A stretch of DNA of 22,670 bases, from assembly GCA_937952455.1 (NCBI GenBank), contig CALFYU010000319.1:1-22670 (forward strand), given 5' to 3'. Numbering within the stretch: position 1 is the stretch's first letter; each line of letters starts with the position of its first letter. Under the pieces are notes generated by a model. That model had not been told where the DNA came from and made no database searches. It worked only from the letters and a program-made list of their open reading frames with translations. The stretch comes from an uncultured Planctomycetaceae bacterium. GTDB taxonomy: Bacteria > Planctomycetota > Planctomycetia > Planctomycetales > Planctomycetaceae. The position numbers and the translations under genes were made by a program. This document shows positions 7,742-17,765 of this stretch, piece by piece.

Positions 7742-8116
7742 GAACCGGTCTTGGCCTGTGTGACCGCGGTTTTGACCGGGTATTCACGTCGTTTTTCCAC
7801 CTCTGTCATAGGGATACACTTGAACATGCCTCCGGACGTGATATCATCAAAATAAGAGTTTTTCGTAGCCTCGGGCGATCGATTACCGTACTATGGGACG
7901 CTGCATCGTTCCGTAGCGTCGCTCGAGCATTCAGCACGCGGAATATGATGGCCGTATAATTTCGGGAGTATTGTCAAAAGCGTCGCTCGAAAGTCGGCGA
8001 GGACGTCTTCGTGCGGGGGCACTTTCATACCGGATGGATGTGCACGAAAATCCCATGGGCGGCCCGAGATAAGGCTTAAAGGGCACCGGGGAACAGCCCG
8101 AACTCGTTTGACTCTC
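7742..8116 (+). promoter_or_regulatory. Kinase upstream region with two candidate promoters and a 12-bp direct repeat
   Basis: This 375-base gap contains no convincing gene. TTGAAC (7820-7825), a 16-base spacer and TATCAT (7842-7847) preceded by TG at 7839-7840 make a good extended -10 promoter. A perfect TATAAT lies at 7955-7960 without a clear -35. The 12-mer AGCGTCGCTCGA occurs twice in the same direction, at 7915-7926 and 7979-7990, on either side of that TATAAT. Which promoter serves the kinase gene is not decidable by eye. Confidence 0.4.
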
Positions 8117-9589
8117 ATGCGTGTAACTTACGTCGAAAACCTTGGCCATCAGCTGGTCCGCTTAGAATTCCTGACGCAAGCGGAATTGACCGCCAGTCTG
8201 GCGCAATTGCGCGGCCAGGGAAGCACACCCGAGGAGTTGTTGCGGCTGCTGGAGCGGACGCAGCACATCACGTCCTATCAAGCGGGAAAAATCCTGCGGG
8301 GTGAGATGGAGTTTCTGGTGCAGGGCCGTTACACGCTGATGTATCGCAACGGCGCGGGAAGTTTCGCGCGGGTGTTTCGCGCCAAAGCCCGCGATACCGG
8401 GGAGATGGTGGGGATCAAACTGCTCCGACAGCGCTACGCGCAGGATCCCGGCAGCGTGGCCGAGTTCCATCGGGAAGCGGAACTGGGCAAGACGCTGAAG
8501 CATCCCAACATTGTGCCGATCTATGAAGTGGGGCAAAACGGCGACCACCATTACTTCTCGATGGAGTTCATCGAGGGGGGTAATCTGCGGGAGTTGATGC
8601 GGATTCGCAAGAAGCTGTCGGTCACCGACGCAACCCGCTCGACACTCGACATGGCCAGCGGGCTGGAATATGCCCTAAGCCGCGGCTTCACGCACCGTGA
8701 TCTGAAAATGACCAACGTCCTGCTGAGCAGCAAAGGGGTGGCCAAACTGGTCGACTTCGGGCTGGCGGGGGGCGATTTGCATATGCACCACGAGCCGGGG
8801 GAAAGCTCCGCCCGCGCTCTGGAATATGCGACGTTGGAAAAATCGACCGGCGTGGCATCGAACGATCCCCGCAGCGACCTGTTTTTCCTCGGGGCAATCT
8901 ACTACGAACTGCTCACCGGCGTCCCCGCCTTCGGCCGCGCGCGGGACCGCTCTGAGCGAGCACAAATCAGCCGCTATCGGGACGTGCGCCCGATCGCCGA
9001 CGTCGATCCGCAGCTCCCCGGCAGCGTATGCGAAATCGTCACCAAGATGCTGCAGTACCAACCGACCGCGCGGTATCAAACCCCGACCGGCTTGATCGCC
9101 GATCTGCGGGCGGTGCAGCGTGAGTTGGGAAGTGATAGCGATCCCGACCAGCCCACCGCGACGGCCAAGTCCCGCTCGCGCCGCCGCGACGACGAATTGC
9201 GGACTGTGATGTGCATCGAGGATCGCTCGAAGCAGCAAAACGATCTGCGAAGCTATTTCTCGCGGCACGGCTATCGCGTGCTGGTGCTCAACGATCTGCA
9301 GCGGGGTTTGAATCGCCTGCAGACCAATCCTCCCGATTGCATGGTGATTATGGCCGAATCGGTGGGAGACGCCGCCGTGGCCGGCTTCCGCGAAGCAGCC
9401 CGGCTCCGTAACGGCTCGCCGATGGTCACCGTGCTCGTGTTATCCGAGAGCCAAGCCGATCAAAGAGCGGACATCGAAAGCTCACCCACCGAACAGGTGT
9501 TGGTACAACCGGTCACGCTCCGCGAACTCCGCAAGCGAATCACGGAAGGCTTGCACGCCGCCGGCGTTAATGGGAAATCGGGTGCATAG
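8117..9589 (+). CDS. Ser/Thr protein kinase with C-terminal degenerate receiver domain
   Basis: A 490-residue protein with no membrane segment, so probably cytoplasmic. Residues 1-65 are a small helical domain common in front of planctomycete kinases. The kinase domain covers about 70-340: Gly-rich loop NGAGSFARV (78-86), ATP-binding Lys101 in VGIKLLR, helix-C Glu120, catalytic HRDLKMTN (193-200) and DFG (213-215). All catalytic residues are present, but the APE motif that normally ends the activation segment is replaced by EYATLE. After a charged linker (about 340-360), residues 361-475 have the length and alternating pattern of a response-regulator receiver domain. The first acidic pair is kept (IEDR), but the phospho-accepting aspartate position reads IMAES and the conserved lysine position reads QPVT. 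It should therefore not be phosphorylated in the usual way. The ATG at 8117 was preferred to a TTG at 8108. Its substrate is unknown. Confidence 0.9.
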   Translation: MRVTYVENLGHQLVRLEFLTQAELTASLAQLRGQGSTPEELLRLLERTQHITSYQAGKILRGEMEFLVQGRYTLMYRNGAGSFARVFRAKARDTGEMVGIKLLRQRYAQDPGSVAEFHREAELGKTLKHPNIVPIYEVGQNGDHHYFSMEFIEGGNLRELMRIRKKLSVTDATRSTLDMASGLEYALSRGFTHRDLKMTNVLLSSKGVAKLVDFGLAGGDLHMHHEPGESSARALEYATLEKSTGVASNDPRSDLFFLGAIYYELLTGVPAFGRARDRSERAQISRYRDVRPIADVDPQLPGSVCEIVTKMLQYQPTARYQTPTGLIADLRAVQRELGSDSDPDQPTATAKSRSRRRDDELRTVMCIEDRSKQQNDLRSYFSRHGYRVLVLNDLQRGLNRLQTNPPDCMVIMAESVGDAAVAGFREAARLRNGSPMVTVLVLSESQADQRADIESSPTEQVLVQPVTLRELRKRITEGLHAAGVNGKSGA

Positions 9590-9624
9590 CGGAGTTGCCC
9601 GTCGGCGACGAAATCGGATGTAGG

Positions 9625-9705
9625 GTGCGTCGCGACGCACGCTACCGCTTTATTCTAAAATCTACAGCCTACCGTCTAATGCCAGCGTGCGGCGAACGCC
9701 GCACG

Positions 9706-9707
<2 letters not shown>
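9625..9707. terminator. Pair of GC-rich palindromes between convergent kinase and glgP genes
   Basis: A perfect 16-bp palindrome, GTGCGTCGCGACGCAC, is at 9625-9640. A second hairpin has 11-bp arms (9684-9694 and 9697-9707, loop AA) and overlaps the glgP stop codon. The right halves of both share CG(A/C)CGCACGCTA, so they look related. Placement between two converging genes suggests a bidirectional transcription end, but no T-run follows either stem. A repeat element is an equally good reading. Confidence 0.45.
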
Positions 9708-11850
<2,143 letters not shown>

Positions 11851-12479
11851 TGATATCGCCGTCTTGCTCAGGAATCTCTACCGGCGCAATCCGCTGCGCG
11901 GACCTGCGCCCGATGTTATCGCCTTAGTTCTGGAAAATGGCCGATCAACCGCGAATCAGCAGACTGAGTATAGCGAATGGAGACGTCCGCACGTAGCCTA
12001 ACGACGGAACAACCGGACAGGGCGCGGCAGCAGTGCCGCGTAGATTGGCTAGCTTGCCGGTCTTTACTCATGCCGGTGACGCATACTTGGTGCACCGACG
12101 TTGCCCCGCGAGACACTACGGCAGCCAAAACGACGTTGTTATTTGGCCACAGATGAAACACAGATAGAACACAGATTTCTCAGTGTGAATCCGCGAGGTC
12201 CCAAACCGACGGCTTGCCGTCGTGCACGGCGGTCCCTGTCGAGCAAACTGATCCAATGATATCCGACGCAATAGAATTGACCGGCACGTTCGTTGTCGAT
12301 TGCTCAAGCGTCCCTGCGCACGCGAATGATCGACAAAATCTGCCGCACAGAATTTGCGCAGGATGCAAAACTTTGGATCGTCAGTAACAAAGAGTCTGAC
12401 GGACCCCGAAACGATCATTGAGAGAATGGAAAGTTCGCTTCTTGCGAAACGTTAGTCAAGCAGGCAACGAATCAGACCA
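11851..12479. other. Gene-free region between glgP and nuoD
   Basis: I see no convincing gene in these 629 bases; the open frames here lack recognisable domains and normal codon patterns. Visible items are a possible minus-strand -10 (TATACT, complement of 11967-11972) about 120 bases before glgP, a hairpin with 7-bp arms at 12023-12040 (loop GCAG), and a hairpin CGACGGC-TT-GCCGTCG at 12207-12222. There is also a tandem repeat of the heptamer CACAGAT with an 11-base period at 12148-12176. It may hold eroded repeats or a decayed gene. Confidence 0.5.
12148..12176. repeat. Three CACAGAT units with 11-base period
   Basis: CACAGAT begins at 12148, 12159 and 12170, separated by GAAA and AGAA. The phrase is AT-richer than its surroundings. 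Similar CACAGATGAA runs are, from memory, scattered between genes in many bacterial genomes; a search would be needed to confirm that here. Confidence 0.6.
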
Positions 12480-13718
12480 CTAACGGTCGATCTCGCCCAT
12501 CACCACGTCCAGCGAACCGACGATGGACGGGATATCGGCCAACAGGCAGCCGCGGCACAGATCGGCCGTGACTGAGAGATTGCAGAAGCAGGAGCTTTTG
12601 GCCCGCGCACGGAGCGGTTCGGCGTCGCCGTTGCCGACCAGGTAGAAGCCCATTTGACCGCGGGGGCATTCGGTTTCCAGATAGCATTCGTCCGACGGCA
12701 ATTTCGCGTTCAGCTTATACGGCACGCGGTATTCACCGGCGGCGCTGGGATACTTGGCGATCGCTTGACGGACTAGGCCGATCGACTGCACGACCTCCAT
12801 CATCCGCACGAAAAAGCGGCTCCAGTTGTCGCCGACGACCGCTTCGGGGGGCGCTTTGGCAAACGGGGCGACGGGAATCTCGAAGTCGTAACCTTCATAC
12901 ATCCGCGTATAGATCGGCTCGCCGTCGCGACGAAGGTCGTGATCGACGCCGCTGCCCCGCAGCACCGGTCCGGTGCACCCGTAGCTAATCGCCTCTTCAC
13001 GCGACAGCACGCCGATTCCGGCCGTCCGCTTGATGAAGATCGAGTTTTCCGTCAGCAGCGTGTGATACTCCAGGATCCGCGGTTCGAGCCAATCCAAAAA
13101 CATAGAAGCCGCCTCCATCCAGGAGACGTGCATCTGCGGATCACGGCCGGTTAAAGAGGCCAGACCGGGCGGAATGGTGATCGACGCCGGCAGATCGTGC
13201 GTGGCGCCGCCGACGGTCAGATAGCTGTAGGTCAACCGCGCGCCGCAGACCTCTTCGAACAGATCGAGAATGATTTCGCGTTCGCGAAACGCGTACAGAA
13301 ACGGGCTGAAACTGCCGAGGTCCAATCCGTAGGCGCCCATGCCCACCAGGTGGCTGGCGATACGGCCCAATTCGGCAATCATCACCCGCAATACCATCGC
13401 CTTTTCGGGGACTTCCATGCCGACCAGCTTTTCGGTGGCCAAGGCGAACCCCAGATTCATGTTCATGCCGGCCAGATAGTCCATCCGGTCGGTGTACGGA
13501 ATCCACTGCGGCGGGGAGAGGTTTTCGCCGATTTTCTCCGCGCAGCGGTGCAGGTAACCGATGTGGGGCGTGACTTCATGCACGACCTCGCCGTCGGTCC
13601 GCAGCAACAGTCGCAACACGCCGTGCGTGCTGGGGTGTTGTGGCCCCATGTTGACCAACATTTCGTCGGTGCGAACGTCGAATTCGACAATTCGGGGATC
13701 TTCAACTTGAATGCTCAT
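12480..13718 (-). CDS. nuoD: NADH-quinone oxidoreductase subunit D
   Basis: A 412-residue peripheral-arm subunit of respiratory complex I, related to the large subunit of NiFe hydrogenases. It forms much of the quinone-binding pocket. The N-terminal signature MGPQHPSTHGVLR starts at residue 24, with PQWIPYTDRMDYLAGM around 70-85. His32 and Tyr81 sit where Thermus Nqo4 has its quinone-contacting His38 and Tyr87 (same offset of six). The C-terminus DIPSIVGSLDVVMGEIDR is complete and canonical. It is a separate NuoD, not a NuoCD fusion. It is the last gene of the minus-strand nuoA-nuoC-nuoD run, 94 bases after nuoC. No strong Shine-Dalgarno sequence precedes its ATG. Confidence 0.97.
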   Translation of the reverse strand: MSIQVEDPRIVEFDVRTDEMLVNMGPQHPSTHGVLRLLLRTDGEVVHEVTPHIGYLHRCAEKIGENLSPPQWIPYTDRMDYLAGMNMNLGFALATEKLVGMEVPEKAMVLRVMIAELGRIASHLVGMGAYGLDLGSFSPFLYAFREREIILDLFEEVCGARLTYSYLTVGGATHDLPASITIPPGLASLTGRDPQMHVSWMEAASMFLDWLEPRILEYHTLLTENSIFIKRTAGIGVLSREEAISYGCTGPVLRGSGVDHDLRRDGEPIYTRMYEGYDFEIPVAPFAKAPPEAVVGDNWSRFFVRMMEVVQSIGLVRQAIAKYPSAAGEYRVPYKLNAKLPSDECYLETECPRGQMGFYLVGNGDAEPLRARAKSSCFCNLSVTADLCRGCLLADIPSIVGSLDVVMGEIDR

Positions 13719-13812
13719 CGCGGTCTCGCGGTTTTGTTATTTCTTCGTATTTGTCTGGGACATCAAGCCGGGAGTTGACGGAAGCCGTGCTTGATCGCCG
13801 ATCCGCCGACAA

Positions 13813-14340
13813 TCAGTTGCGGATGCCGTGATACTCCAGCGGGAAGTCATAGTCCTTCCGCAAGGCATGCCCCACCCAGTCCTCGGGGCAGAGAATCCGC
13901 CGCAGGTTGGGGTGGCCGGTGAATTCGATGCCCATGAGATCAAACGCTTCCCGCTCGTGCCAATCGGCAATGCCCCATACGCCGGTGACCGACGGAACCT
14001 GCGGCAGTTGTCCCGGCTCGTCGTTTTGCCAGCGGGCGAGTTTGACTTTGACCGTCAAGAAGTGTTTGTGCGTGTAGCTATACAGATGGTAGACGACTTC
14101 CAGGTGCGGCTCATGTCCGAATTTGGCCGCCTTCTTTTTGTCCGGTTCGAAATAGTCGACCCCCGATAGGTTATTGAGCGCGTCAAACCGCAACTCGGCT
14201 GCATCCCGCAGATACGTGGCGACTTCGACGATGGCGTCGGGAGCGACTTCAATCCACGGGTCGATGGCCTCGGTATTGAGGCCGGTGATCTTATCGCCGA
14301 ATTTGCCGACGAGTTGCTGGTGAATGTCTGTAACGTTCAT
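13813..14340 (-). CDS. nuoC: NADH-quinone oxidoreductase subunit C
   Basis: A 175-residue hydrophilic complex I subunit (30-kDa family) that packs against NuoD in the peripheral arm. The family signature is WHEREAFDLMGIEF (127-140) followed by GHPNLRRIL (142-150) and LRKDYDFP (160-167). The N-terminal half has the usual alternating fold with YHLYSYTHKHFLTVKVKL. It lies 61 bases after nuoA, where nuoB normally sits, and 94 bases before nuoD on the same strand. These three are probably one transcript. Confidence 0.96.
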   Translation of the reverse strand: MNVTDIHQQLVGKFGDKITGLNTEAIDPWIEVAPDAIVEVATYLRDAAELRFDALNNLSGVDYFEPDKKKAAKFGHEPHLEVVYHLYSYTHKHFLTVKVKLARWQNDEPGQLPQVPSVTGVWGIADWHEREAFDLMGIEFTGHPNLRRILCPEDWVGHALRKDYDFPLEYHGIRN

Positions 14341-14401
14341 CGTGCCTGGAAAGCGGATTGAGGGGAGTGATTAACACGACTGAGACGATGGTCGCGCCGA
14401 A

Positions 14402-14971
14402 TCAGCCAACGGAGGCCGGTTCGCGCTGTTCGACGGCCAACGGAGCGGGGACCGGCGGTCCGTCGTGTTTGGCCTTTTCCTGGATCTCTTTGGCGACCGC
14501 CCGCACCCAGTCCAAGTCGCCCCGTTTCCAAACATAGGCAAAACCGACGAGCAGCACGGCGAAGAAGACGAAGATGTCCCAAAAGCCGAGCCAACCGATT
14601 TGCATCGCCGTTTCCCGCGAGATCTCCTGCGTTGCGGCCGCTGCGGGTTGATTGAGTAGTTTGGCGCTTAGCTCGGCCCGTTGTTGCAGTTGTGAGTCGG
14701 CCAGTTGCATCGAGCCGCCGAAGATCATCGCCCAGGGAAAGAAAAAGGCGACTTCAACGTCGAAGATAATGAACAACAACGCGACGACATAAAACCGCAG
14801 GTCAAACTGAATGTAGCTTGAGCCGATTGTCGGTTCGCCGCACTCGTAGACGGACTCTTTTTCCTCGGTCGGTTTATTAGGCCGGATGAGCAATCCGATC
14901 AGCAGCGGAGCCAACAGGAACAGGACGCCCACCAACGTGAACATCAAGAAATGTCCGACCAAGTCCGTCAT
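14402..14971 (-). CDS. nuoA: NADH-quinone oxidoreductase subunit A
   Basis: A 189-residue membrane subunit at the junction of the two arms of complex I. It has three predicted transmembrane helices, at about 9-29, 60-82 and 127-148. The conserved loop YECGEP (42-47) and the FDVEVAFFFPWA end of helix 2 identify it. Typical NuoA has about 120-150 residues. Here the loop between helices 2 and 3 (about 86-122) is enlarged by a Gln/Ala/Leu-rich hydrophilic stretch, and a Pro-rich tail of about 35 residues follows helix 3. It is the first of the nuoA-nuoC-nuoD run; a candidate promoter lies directly upstream. Confidence 0.95.
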   Translation of the reverse strand: MTDLVGHFLMFTLVGVLFLLAPLLIGLLIRPNKPTEEKESVYECGEPTIGSSYIQFDLRFYVVALLFIIFDVEVAFFFPWAMIFGGSMQLADSQLQQRAELSAKLLNQPAAAATQEISRETAMQIGWLGFWDIFVFFAVLLVGFAYVWKRGDLDWVRAVAKEIQEKAKHDGPPVPAPLAVEQREPASVG

Positions 14972-14985
14972 GGTTGTGTGATTGC

Positions 14986-15014
14986 CTTAATCTTGCTGTG
15001 ACACGCAGTGTCAA
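14986..15014 (-). promoter_or_regulatory. Candidate nuoA promoter inside a palindrome
   Basis: Reading the minus strand, TTGACA (complement of 15009-15014) is followed after 17 bases by ATTAAG (complement of 14986-14991), a weak -10. The -35 overlaps the perfect palindrome TGACAC-GCA-GTGTCA at 14999-15013, which could be an operator. The implied leader to the nuoA ATG would be only about 8 bases, which lowers confidence. Confidence 0.3.
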
Positions 15015-15094
15015 GAAACTTTGTGCGCTAGGCACGGTCTAGTTGCCGGTCGTGCGAACAATTCCATCGGTGCGCTGTGTACCGGGCAGGCACG

Positions 15095-15577
15095 TCATTC
15101 GCCCGCGTCGCCCGTATCTAAGGGTTTGTCGCCGGCGAGCGAATTCTCCAACAGCGATTGACGCCCGGCGAAACCGGCATCCACTTCGTGCCAGAAAGCC
15201 AATTCATCCTCGCCGAGATGCCAGCAGAGATAAACGACGCGGCCGTCCATCACGTGCGGGAAGTCGACCAGTCCCCGCTCGAAGTCTTTCAATTCCACGC
15301 CGAGGTCTTGCAGTTCGTCAACGTACTCCTGCAGTTTGTCTTCGTCGCGGAGCAACTCCTGCTCGATCTGCTCCACTTCTTCGCGGTAGGGATTGTCCCC
15401 CTCGTCATCGTTGGGCCGCCGAGGCTGCGCGTTGTGCAACCGCTGCAGGCGCTCGTGACGTTCGCGAACGTCCTTCGCCTGGCGGACGATGTCCCCCACG
15501 ATCGCGCGAACCAGCGGCAATGTCTTGCGGGCCTCTTCCACCGTGAAGAGCTTCCCATCAAATAGTGCGGAGTCCAT
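15095..15577 (-). CDS. DUF2203 family protein
   Basis: A 160-residue, very acidic soluble protein of unknown function. It matches the DUF2203 pattern: KLFTVEEARKTLPLVRAIVGDI near the N-terminus (9-30), a long helical and probably coiled-coil middle (about 30-92, rich in Glu, Arg and Leu) interrupted by a Pro/Asp/Asn stretch, and the C-terminal block DFERGLVDFPHVMDGRVVYL then CWHLGEDELAFWHEVDAGF (119-136) with AGRQ. The frame is open further upstream, but the ATG at 15577 gives the expected N-terminus. It lies between nuoI and nuoA on the same strand, with 123 bases to nuoA and over 200 from nuoI. A role linked to complex I is only suggested by position. Confidence 0.85.
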   Translation of the reverse strand: MDSALFDGKLFTVEEARKTLPLVRAIVGDIVRQAKDVRERHERLQRLHNAQPRRPNDDEGDNPYREEVEQIEQELLRDEDKLQEYVDELQDLGVELKDFERGLVDFPHVMDGRVVYLCWHLGEDELAFWHEVDAGFAGRQSLLENSLAGDKPLDTGDAGE

Positions 15578-15790
15578 GGCAAGGCCAACGTTATCATTTG
15601 GGCCGTTGCGACCGACGCACCGATCATCCTGCGACCGGCATGTCCATCTCACACAGCAGTGTTAAACGAACTTCAAAACCCGAAAAGCCATTATGATCAG
15701 AGAGCGGCAAGTCCTTCTTTCAGCATTTTGAATCACAGTAAATTTCTATTACCAACAGTTCAATTTTTAACAAACGCCCGGCGAGTTTTT

Positions 15791-16336
15791 CTATGATTCC
15801 GCCGGCTCAAACGGGCTGGGTTCTCCCTTGACCCATACCGGTTCGGAGAGCACTTTGGATTCCGCCACGGCGGTGGGGTTGAGCGTCGTTTGTCCCCAAG
15901 CGACTTCCAGCGGCAACTTGGCGTAATCGACAACGCACCCGTCTCGGCCGTAACAACTCAAGTCGTAGTTAGACCCCATGAAGATACAATCGACCGGACA
16001 AGGTTCGACACACAGCGCGCAGAACATGCACTTCGTGTAGTCGATCGTAAAACCGTCGATGCGGAACCCCTTGCCGACGGGGCTTTTGACTTTGTCGATG
16101 TAGATGCAATCGACCGGGCAAGCGACGGCGCATTTTTCACAGCCGATGCAGGTGGTCAAATCGAAGCGGTGAAAGCCGCGATACCGCGCTTTGACCGGTA
16201 CGGGGACTTCGGGATATTCGTAGACCTGAGTAAAGGTCCGGCGACGGTAGGTCTTAAACATGGTGAGCATGGTGACCCACATCCCGGTGATGACAGTCGA
16301 CACCGCCACCCAAATATTCCGCAACCACTCGCGCAT
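15791..16336 (-). CDS. nuoI: NADH-quinone oxidoreductase subunit I
   Basis: A 181-residue ferredoxin-like complex I subunit carrying two [4Fe-4S] clusters (N6a and N6b) that pass electrons towards NuoB and the quinone. The cluster motifs are CIGCEKCAVACPVDC (cysteines 63, 66, 69, 73) and CMFCALCVEPCPVDC (cysteines 103, 106, 109, 113). The N-terminal helix (about 7-27) is the usual membrane-surface anchor. The start is ATG at 16336, supported by GAGG six bases before it; an in-frame GTG at 16357 would add seven residues. It stands apart from nuoA/C/D, separated by the DUF2203 gene, and lacks its common neighbour nuoH. Confidence 0.95.
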   Translation of the reverse strand: MREWLRNIWVAVSTVITGMWVTMLTMFKTYRRRTFTQVYEYPEVPVPVKARYRGFHRFDLTTCIGCEKCAVACPVDCIYIDKVKSPVGKGFRIDGFTIDYTKCMFCALCVEPCPVDCIFMGSNYDLSCYGRDGCVVDYAKLPLEVAWGQTTLNPTAVAESKVLSEPVWVKGEPSPFEPAES

Positions 16337-16342
16337 GGTAAT

Positions 16343-16346
16343 CCTC
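16343..16346 (-). promoter_or_regulatory. Shine-Dalgarno sequence of nuoI
   Basis: Minus-strand GAGG, six bases before the ATG at 16336. This decides for the shorter reading over the upstream GTG at 16357. Confidence 0.5.
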
Positions 16347-16397
16347 AATTTCCACACCCCTCCGTTCGCCTAGCAGTTCGCGGAAGGGGGATCAGTA

Positions 16398-16450
16398 GCC
16401 ATAATTCATGGCGCAGCCGGAAGCTAACGCCGCTCCCTGAATTATATGGC
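16398..16450. repeat. Nested palindrome between trpD and nuoI
   Basis: GCCATAATTCA (16398-16408) pairs with TGAATTATATGGC (16438-16450), leaving a two-base bulge. Inside, GGCG (16410-16413) can pair with CGCC (16428-16431) and AGC (16415-16417) with GCT (16423-16425). It lies in the 280-base gap between the trpD end and nuoI start, which otherwise shows no gene. Confidence 0.5.
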
Positions 16451-16616
16451 GTGGAAAGTTGGCTGCAAGTCACCTGTCGCGCTTCTCAAATACGGGAATA
16501 CCCACTCCCATCGACAAAGGATACCGAAACCTTCATCGACGGCATATCTTCCCCAACCGGCGCCCGTGGCACTGCCGAACAGCCGCTGGAAAGTGGCCGG
16601 GCGATACTCCGCCGCA

Positions 16617-17636
16617 CTACGCCGCATTCGTCAACGCCACCAGATTGGCCAGCAACAACTCGGCCGCTCGGGAGTCGATCACCTCGGCAGCCATGGCGGC
16701 GGCTTCGGCCGGATCTTCGCTGCGACCGACGGCCAACAGGGCCGCGGCGGCATTGGCAATCACCACGTCGCGATGCGGTCCCGGTTCGCCCGCCAGAACC
16801 TGTCGAATGACGCGGGCGCTTTCCTGGGCCGAGTCGACACGCAGATCCTCGGCTGAACATTCGTCTAGATTAAACGACGACGCCGTCCATTCGAGCTGCG
16901 TGACCGTGTCGCCGCGGACGTCCCAGGCGGTCGTCGTCCCCCAGAGACTGACTTCGTCCAGCTCATTGTTCCCGCACACGACCAGCGCCCGTGCCCGTTT
17001 GAGCTGCGCCAGAGCAGAGGCCAGAATTTCGGCCGTGGCGTTGCGGCTGGCTCCCAAGAGTTGAAATTCGGCGCGGGCCGGGTTGGTCAGCGGACCCAAC
17101 AGGTTGAAGATCGTCGGGAAACCGAGCGTGCGTCGGACCGGCGCCGCATGTTTCATGGCCCCGTGCATCAACGGGGCAAAACAGAAACCGATGCCGATCT
17201 CATCCAGGCATCGCGTCACGATTGGGACGGGGACGTCGACCTTGACGCCCAATGCCTCCAAGACGTCCGCCGAGCCGCTAGAACTGGAAACACTGCGGTT
17301 TCCATGCTTGGCCACCGGGATTGTCAGAGCTGCGGCGACCAGCGCCGTCGCCGTGCTGATGTTAAACGTATGTAAGCGGTCGCCGCCCGTCCCGCAGGTG
17401 TCCAATAGTCCCGTCCGGCTGCTCGCCACGGAAACGGCTCGTTCCTGCATCGCCTGGGCGGCGCCCACGATTTCGTCGACCGCTTCCCCCTTCATCCGCA
17501 GCGCAGTGAGCAGCGCAGCGATCTCGGCTTCAGCCCACCGGCCGTCCATAATCCCGCCGATGCAGTCCCGCATTTCCTCAGCGGAAAGGTCCTGGCGCTG
17601 CAGCAATTTCAAAATGGCGTCGGAAAAATGGTTCAT
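16617..17636 (-). CDS. trpD: Anthranilate phosphoribosyltransferase
   Basis: A 339-residue cytoplasmic enzyme that joins anthranilate to phosphoribosyl pyrophosphate, the second step of tryptophan synthesis. The PRPP-binding motif CGTGGD is at 81-86, followed by NIST (92-95) and KHGNRSVSS (110-118). The anthranilate-site and metal region includes FAPLMHGAMKHAAPVRRTLGFPTIFNLLGPLTN. The N-terminal helical domain starts at MNHFSDAILKLLQRQDLS. The frame is open upstream to 17759, but the ATG at 17636 matches the family N-terminus. No other trp gene is adjacent, so the pathway is dispersed or trpD is transcribed alone. It is divergent from the nucleoside-hydrolase gene. Confidence 0.96.
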   Translation of the reverse strand: MNHFSDAILKLLQRQDLSAEEMRDCIGGIMDGRWAEAEIAALLTALRMKGEAVDEIVGAAQAMQERAVSVASSRTGLLDTCGTGGDRLHTFNISTATALVAAALTIPVAKHGNRSVSSSSGSADVLEALGVKVDVPVPIVTRCLDEIGIGFCFAPLMHGAMKHAAPVRRTLGFPTIFNLLGPLTNPARAEFQLLGASRNATAEILASALAQLKRARALVVCGNNELDEVSLWGTTTAWDVRGDTVTQLEWTASSFNLDECSAEDLRVDSAQESARVIRQVLAGEPGPHRDVVIANAAAALLAVGRSEDPAEAAAMAAEVIDSRAAELLLANLVALTNAA

Positions 17637-17765
17637 GGGATGACTACGCGGATCAAAGTCCGACCTGTCGCCGGACGTGGTTTTGTTGGTCAAGTATGGG
17701 AGCGGTATTCTGGCAACGGACACCATATCACAAATCGTTGGCGACGCCGAGCAATCCATTCACAA

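Noticed and set aside
12148..12176. CRISPR-like array
   Set aside because: Units are 7 bases with 4-base gaps, far too short for repeats and spacers, and no cas gene is present.
12116..12418. Minus-strand 100-codon frame between glgP and nuoD
   Set aside because: Composition is unlike neighbouring proteins, it crosses the CACAGAT repeat and a hairpin, and no motif is visible.
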